64,000 nt of DNA from a virus. The notes below the pieces were generated by a model. That model made no database searches and had not been told where the DNA came from. It saw only the letters and a list, made by a program, of their open reading frames with translations. Both the position numbers and the translations under genes were made by a program. Below are positions 59,995 to 64,000 of this stretch, one piece after another. Every line of letters starts with the position of its first letter. Positions within the stretch are counted from its first letter, which is position 1. The stretch lies in the IMG/VR virus record IMGVR_UViG_3300034073_004109, positions 1 through 64,000 of that record; one strand, given 5' to 3'.

Positions 59995-61374
59995 TTACAC
60001 CTCTTCCAGGGGTTCTTCTTGAGGCGCGGTGCCTTTCATGGCCCTGCGCAGTGATTCTAAGACGTGTCCCGCCAAGGCCGTTCCGGTCAATGCTCCAGAA
60101 CTATTCACCAGGACGCTCTTAGCAACCTGACGCTCGTTGGCATCAACTTGATCGCGGTAAGCCTTATGAGCGGCTTCGTATTCCGGGCGATGGACTTCTG
60201 TCTTTTTGCTGCTCTTTGTCACCCGAGTCAACCCCCTCTTGACGCGCTCCTCTTGCTCGAGGAACTCTCTCTTGAGGTTTTCGTACTCAAGACCCTTGCG
60301 CTGCGCCTGCTCGTACCCGCCAGCCGATGCGACCTTCTGCGCTCCGACCTTCATGCCACGCCGCGCACCGATCACCGCCGCTACCGCAGGGAGCACCCCA
60401 GTAGCCAAGGGGATGCTCTTGCCCATGAATGTTACTTCAGGGCCGTGAATGCCATCCATGGTGGCCTTGATTGGCAAACTATTCCCAAACAAATACGACT
60501 TGTACTCGTCGTATTCCTGCTTCGAGACATCGGGGCGCTCTTGGACGAACTCTTCGTATGGCAGCAGGGCACCAGTACGGCCGAGAAAGTAACGACTTGC
60601 GAGCTCGCCCACAGGGTCCGTGGTCTGACGTGGATCCACTTCACTTGGAAGTACAGCCTTGTATCCGGCTTCACGACTGAAATTGCCGATACCCATCGAC
60701 ATCGCAATCCAGGCCGGGGCCAAAGCCGCCATTCGCATGCCACGCCTTGTGATCAGTGGCGCATCCTGGCCGATGTATTTCCCTTGCCCGCTGTCTTGCT
60801 TAAATTTCTGCCCGGCTTCGTGCATGCCATGAAGCATGGCCACGGTCGTGATTGCTTGCGGGGCATTCAGGAACCACCAGATGTTGCGCAAGCCATCGGT
60901 GACTAGATCATTGGCTGCAACGCCCGCCGCCTGCGCCGCTTTGGCACGGTAATTACCAGTGCCCGCATTGACCTCTTCCGGTCCGTCAAGGCTTGGTAGC
61001 TTGCCAAGTTCAACCGTGTACCGGCGCAGCTCGGGATCATCGGCTCTTGCCTGGCTGAACTGCTCCCGCTCCGCCCGGTTGTAGCCGCCAAGGCGGATGC
61101 CCTCAGCCGCTTGCCTCGCCTTGCCAGCTGGCAGCAAGCTTGCCGCAGCGCGCCCCCACTCCGTGTCGCCAACCGTGTTCGGTAGTGCTTGCCTGGCTAG
61201 ACCGAGTAGCGGGGATGAGGCAAGCATCCCGCGAATCGGCGAGACCTCGTACCCCTCGCTGCCAGCCAGCCGCGCGAGGTGCTGCTGGTACTCCTTCGAG
61301 CTCGAGTTGAAGGCCTGCTGGAAAACCCGCCCTAGATCATCCCAGGTCGGCTCGCTTGGGTAGCTAGGAGACAT
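59995..61374 (-). CDS. Large internal virion-type protein with membrane-like segments, 459 aa
   Basis: Starts MSPSYPSEPTWDDLGRVFQQ. Hydrophobic segments: residues about 175-195 (NAPQAITTVAMLHGM), 220-240 (MRMAALAPAWIAMSMGIGNF) and a C-terminal one. A coiled region with RKGLEYENLKREFLEQEERV precedes the C-terminus. Its size and membrane-like stretches suit an ejection protein. Start overlaps the next gene upstream by 11 bases. Confidence 0.5.
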   Translation of the reverse strand: MSPSYPSEPTWDDLGRVFQQAFNSSSKEYQQHLARLAGSEGYEVSPIRGMLASSPLLGLARQALPNTVGDTEWGRAAASLLPAGKARQAAEGIRLGGYNRAEREQFSQARADDPELRRYTVELGKLPSLDGPEEVNAGTGNYRAKAAQAAGVAANDLVTDGLRNIWWFLNAPQAITTVAMLHGMHEAGQKFKQDSGQGKYIGQDAPLITRRGMRMAALAPAWIAMSMGIGNFSREAGYKAVLPSEVDPRQTTDPVGELASRYFLGRTGALLPYEEFVQERPDVSKQEYDEYKSYLFGNSLPIKATMDGIHGPEVTFMGKSIPLATGVLPAVAAVIGARRGMKVGAQKVASAGGYEQAQRKGLEYENLKREFLEQEERVKRGLTRVTKSSKKTEVHRPEYEAAHKAYRDQVDANERQVAKSVLVNSSGALTGTALAGHVLESLRRAMKGTAPQEEPLEEV

Positions 61375-61966
61375 ATTGACCTCCGATGATCTGCCTCGGC
61401 TGGCCGGAGCCGAGGGCCATACCGCCAGTGCCGAGAGCGCCTGAGGTCAACAGCGCTGCAAGGGCCAGATTCATGTCCTCTTCGCTGTCTTGACCTTCCG
61501 CCTCGGACCGCTTGCCACCCTGCTGTTGACTGACGTATTCGTCTAGCTGTGAGTTGTAGAACGCACGCGGCACAAAAAACTGGAGGGGCAAAGCAGCCAC
61601 GTCTCCGATATTCATGCCCATGTCGGTCATTTCCCTGGCGTACTGCCTCGGGCTCACGCCTTCCGGGAGCGGCTTTGCGTCGAGGTTGTTCAACCGTCGC
61701 GCTGCCATATTGCGGGCGACACCTCGACCCGCCAGGTTCCCGAGCAGTGACAGGCCCACGCTGGTAGCCAACTCCTCGCCGGCTGCCAACGCCCTGGCTC
61801 CCCCTTCGGTTCCGTCAGGCAGGCTCGAAGCAACCAATCCCGCTCCCAATAGCTCCGGGCCAAAGCGCAGCGCAAGCGATGCGTAGTCCTTACCTGACTT
61901 TGCAGGGAAAATATCCTTCAGCGCTCGTGTCAGCGCGGGGATGCCTGCAGCTAAACGGAGTCCCAT
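61364..61966 (-). CDS. Internal virion-type protein, 200 aa
   Basis: Hydrophobic, Gly/Ala-rich N-terminal half (GPELLGAGLVASSLPDG; LATSVGLSLLGNLAGRGVAR), helical middle and a Gln/Gly/Glu-rich linker (QQQGGKRSEAEGQDSEE), then a hydrophobic end (LALAALLTSGALGTGGMALG). Design shared with its neighbours. No family. Confidence 0.5.
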   Translation of the reverse strand: MGLRLAAGIPALTRALKDIFPAKSGKDYASLALRFGPELLGAGLVASSLPDGTEGGARALAAGEELATSVGLSLLGNLAGRGVARNMAARRLNNLDAKPLPEGVSPRQYAREMTDMGMNIGDVAALPLQFFVPRAFYNSQLDEYVSQQQGGKRSEAEGQDSEEDMNLALAALLTSGALGTGGMALGSGQPRQIIGGQYVS

Positions 61967-61968
61967 TG

Positions 61969-62259
61969 TTATACGTAACCGGTGTCAGGGCCGTAGGGGC
62001 CGTTTGCGAAGTACTGAGCCCATTCACCCACAACAGCCTCAGCATCCGGGTCTTTGATCATCGCCCCGAATTGACCGTTCACTCCAAGATTCCCTGCTAG
62101 AAGATCACCAGCAAATCGCCCGGACGGCCGTTTGACGGGGCTGCCAGCCTCAAAACCCAGACCGCCGGCGATGTTCTCCTCTTGATCCTGCTTGCTGCGA
62201 ATTGCTAGATCGAAAATTCGACCCTGCGTATCGGCATCTTCCGGGATCCTATAAGCCAC
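61969..62259 (-). CDS. Small virion-type protein, 96 aa
   Basis: MAYRIPEDADTQGRIFDLAI; FAGDLLAGNLGVNGQFGAMI; EWAQYFANGPYGPDTGYV. No recognised family. Two bases separate it from the next gene downstream; 57 bases upstream hold nothing. Confidence 0.5.
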   Translation of the reverse strand: MAYRIPEDADTQGRIFDLAIRSKQDQEENIAGGLGFEAGSPVKRPSGRFAGDLLAGNLGVNGQFGAMIKDPDAEAVVGEWAQYFANGPYGPDTGYV

Positions 62260-62316
62260 GCCAGTCGCTATAGCTTTTCAACATCCTAGCGATGACGCGG
62301 CTTTCGCTTCTTCTCT

Positions 62317-62826
62317 CTAATACTGTTCTTTTCTGCCGGGGTTGTATCCAGCATTGGGAGACGGGGCTTGCCGCTTTGGCGCGGTGCGTCCAATGCCGGC
62401 CGGTGCGGCGGGGCGCGGTGCCCTCACGGGACCCTTTGGCCCTTCAGGTCTTGCAGGCGCTGGTGCCTGCTGCTTCTGCACGGCAGGTCGACCGCTCATT
62501 TGCTGTCTCTCTGCTCGATTCGCGCGAGCCCTATCCGCCCTTGCTTGCCGCTCCTCCCGCTCTTTCTGAGCCCGGCGGGCCTGAGCTGCAGCGATCTTTT
62601 CCTTGGCTTTTTGCTTGCCCTCTTCAACCACTGCCTTTGTGCGGGCAGCAATTGGTCCCTTGGCTTTCTTTGGCTTGTCTCCCTTCACGACTACGCGATC
62701 ATCGCCACGCCGTGGGTTCGGCCGGTTGGCCCCGGCTGGGGCCGATTTCTGCGCATCGGCCTTACTCTTTCGATACGTGGCGACCTTGGCGACAGCGCTC
62801 TGGGCCTGCTTGCTAGCTCTCTTCAT
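62317..62826 (-). CDS. Basic Lys/Arg/Ala/Pro-rich protein, 169 aa
   Basis: Almost entirely charged and low-complexity (AVAKVATYRKSKADAQKSAP; AKEKIAAAQARRAQKERE; ARADRARANRAERQQM), Pro-rich toward the C-terminus. Composition suits a DNA-condensing internal head protein. No fold to recognise. Confidence 0.5.
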   Translation of the reverse strand: MKRASKQAQSAVAKVATYRKSKADAQKSAPAGANRPNPRRGDDRVVVKGDKPKKAKGPIAARTKAVVEEGKQKAKEKIAAAQARRAQKEREERQARADRARANRAERQQMSGRPAVQKQQAPAPARPEGPKGPVRAPRPAAPAGIGRTAPKRQAPSPNAGYNPGRKEQY

Positions 62827-62846
62827 TGTTGTATGAGGTTGGCCGC

Positions 62847-63086
62847 CTATTTGGCGATGACGTTCTTGTAAAAGTTCGCCTTCTTAACCATCTTAGAGCT
62901 GTATTCAGCCTTGTTCCCAAGCACCTGCTCGGCGAATGCTTTACGCCCCATTGGTGTATCTGCGTGCCCTGCTTTGGTCGCAGCAGCCGTGAAGGTGCCG
63001 CCGGTTCCGCCCTTGCTTGCCGGCTTGCTCATCTTCTTGAAGGCCTGGGTCAAACCCTTGGCCTTCTCGCGTTTTTCTTGGCTCAT
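62847..63086 (-). CDS. Small basic protein, 79 aa
   Basis: MSQEKREKAKGLTQAFKKMS; TFTAAATKAGHADTPMGRKA; NKAEYSSKMVKKANFYKNVI. It resembles a motif found in internal phage proteins (T....a.k.G.....tpmgrka.f..n....). Overlaps the next gene upstream by four bases (ATGA). Confidence 0.5.
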   Translation of the reverse strand: MSQEKREKAKGLTQAFKKMSKPASKGGTGGTFTAAATKAGHADTPMGRKAFAEQVLGNKAEYSSKMVKKANFYKNVIAK

Positions 63087-63970
63087 CGGCCCATGACGCC
63101 CAGCAAGCGGCGCCGTGTCATTGCCGCACCTTTGTTAATCGGCTCTGACGGGTATTGGCCAGGTGCAACAGCATTCAGGTTGGAGTCCGGCGCTGCTTTG
63201 CTGCGCTGAGCGATCCTGTTGGCCAACAGCGCCATCGCCCGCTCTTGCGACTCACTGCCCACCTCGCTGCCAAGGGCGTTTGCCATGTCGTTGAACGTAG
63301 CGCCAGCAGGGATTCCGGGCACGGGAGCGGTGCCTTCTGGTGAGGGGCGATACGCCATGCGGATCCGATCTGCCGCCACGGGGTCATAGGTCGAGCGTCC
63401 AGCCGCGACGACATCCATCTCAGGTGCCGCATAAGCGTCAATCTTGGGCAGCAGCCCCAAGTCGCTCGATGCGCGAGGCAGGCTCACGGAACCCATCGGC
63501 CGCCCTTGGCTCTCATCGGCCAGAACTCGCTGCACGATGAATGCCGCCTGGTCGCGATCGCCGCCGGTGTAGCGCGTGGCGTAGTCCACATACGACTCGA
63601 CGGGATCCGCGGGTCGCTCCGGCTCCGCCAGAACCTGCTGATAGCCGCTGCGCTTGCGAAGGGTTTCAGCGCGATCCAGGTGGTCCTGGAATTCCGTCTC
63701 GTCCATGCCGCTGGACTGCAGCATCTCGATCAGCTGAGAGGCTTCGTCGGCGTCAAACGTCCGTGGCGCGTCTTCCACCAGACCTGCGGTGGCTGGTTCT
63801 GGGAACAGATCCACGCGACGACCACCACTGATCTCCCGCTTCGCCTGCTCAAGCATCTCTGCGGCGTAGCTGCCGGGGGCGAACAGCGGCCTGCCGGGGT
63901 CATTGGCTGGAACAGTCCGCGTAATCGTCCGGCCGCTCTCTCCAGGCAGCGGGATTTCCACCGTGGTCAT
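63083..63970 (-). CDS. Virion-type protein, 295 aa (start uncertain near the window edge)
   Basis: ATG 63970: MTTVEIPLPGESGRTITRTV, then PSSG/ALIE-type helices (ASQLIEMLQSSGMDETEFQD; LDRAETLRKRSGYQQVLAEP) and TYDPVAADRIRMAYRPSPEG. Ends MTRRRLLGVMGR. The frame stays open to the window end (upstream codons read ..RAAAE), so a start outside the window cannot be ruled out; the ATGA junction argues for 63970. Confidence 0.5.
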   Translation of the reverse strand: MTTVEIPLPGESGRTITRTVPANDPGRPLFAPGSYAAEMLEQAKREISGGRRVDLFPEPATAGLVEDAPRTFDADEASQLIEMLQSSGMDETEFQDHLDRAETLRKRSGYQQVLAEPERPADPVESYVDYATRYTGGDRDQAAFIVQRVLADESQGRPMGSVSLPRASSDLGLLPKIDAYAAPEMDVVAAGRSTYDPVAADRIRMAYRPSPEGTAPVPGIPAGATFNDMANALGSEVGSESQERAMALLANRIAQRSKAAPDSNLNAVAPGQYPSEPINKGAAMTRRRLLGVMGR

Positions 63971-64000
63971 CTCAGCTGCTGCGCGCAGCGTTGTATTGGC
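63967..64000 (-). CDS. Possible C-terminal end of the next minus-strand gene
   Basis: On the minus strand the last bases read ...IQRCAQQLR-stop with the TGA overlapping ATG 63970 (ATGA), the junction used throughout this unit. Only ten codons are visible, so this is a weak call. Confidence 0.3.
   Translation of the reverse strand, partial: PIQRCAQQLR

Overview
The window is a 64-kb piece of a double-stranded DNA phage (or prophage) genome, incomplete at both ends, whose host is most likely a freshwater or coastal picocyanobacterium of the Synechococcus/Cyanobium type. Phage identity rests on a large terminase, a portal protein, a capsid-module gene cluster, endolysins and tail-fibre genes. 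A cyanobacterial host is suggested by two NblA-like proteins, a CP12-type C-terminal module, a cyanobacterial-style ThyX and a GC-rich base composition. The genome has no long tape-measure gene and no recognisable siphovirus or myovirus tail cassette, so the virion is probably short-tailed or of an unusual type. A relationship to the freshwater Synechococcus phage S-EIV1 is a guess that I could not test.

Layout. (1) 1-2.9 kb, plus strand: small unknown early genes, a repeat-rich non-coding stretch (1.37-1.81 kb) with 11-bp phased repeats, competing hairpins and a terminator, then a DUF7227-like cysteine-rich protein. (2) 2.8-4.7 kb, minus strand: a compact, coupled operon of seven very small genes, including membrane proteins and an AbrB/MazE-like protein. 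(3) 4.8-20.5 kb, mainly plus strand: DNA metabolism. It holds a possible DnaN-like clamp, two ssDNA-binding candidates that both end in MPxxW, a PD-(D/E)XK nuclease, a primase-helicase, a 2OG-Fe(II) oxygenase, dCMP deaminase, ThyX, an HNH-like protein, and a phage adenine-methyltransferase-like protein. It is punctuated by minus-strand genes: an NblA-like gene at 7.2 kb, an HTH regulator with a nearby palindrome at 10.9 kb, and a membrane/coiled-coil protein at 14.3 kb. (4) 20.5-25.4 kb: a transition region with a dATP/dGTP diphosphohydrolase-like gene, a membrane protein, a transglycosylase/M15 lysin, a second NblA-like gene coupled to that lysin, an HNH nuclease and a large serine recombinase (integration capacity).

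(5) 25.4-64 kb, mainly minus strand: the virion module. Read in the direction of transcription (right to left) it holds about ten internal or minor virion proteins interrupted by a PP-loop PAPS-reductase-like enzyme, then TerS-like, TerL, portal, an overlapping scaffold-like gene and a three-domain endolysin. Next come the major capsid candidate and its neighbour, an HhH protein, repeat-rich structural proteins, tail and receptor-binding candidates (carbohydrate-binding-like repeats, a tandem pair of paralogous fibres) and small motif proteins. Two plus-strand islands interrupt it: 28.2-29.6 kb (small proteins and a SPRY-domain protein) and 44.3-48.2 kb (two LAGLIDADG-like proteins, the CP12-like protein, three structural proteins and a small basic protein).

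Together the genes describe a phage that makes and manages its own nucleotide pool (dCMP deaminase, ThyX, diphosphohydrolase) and replicates with its own primase-helicase and ssDNA-binding proteins. It may adjust host light harvesting (NblA-like) and the Calvin cycle (CP12-like), and it may integrate through a serine recombinase. The most interesting points are the truncated CP12-like module, the coupling of an NblA-like gene to a lysin gene, the phased repeat array near 1.5 kb, and the paired ssDNA-binding proteins with a shared C-terminal tail.
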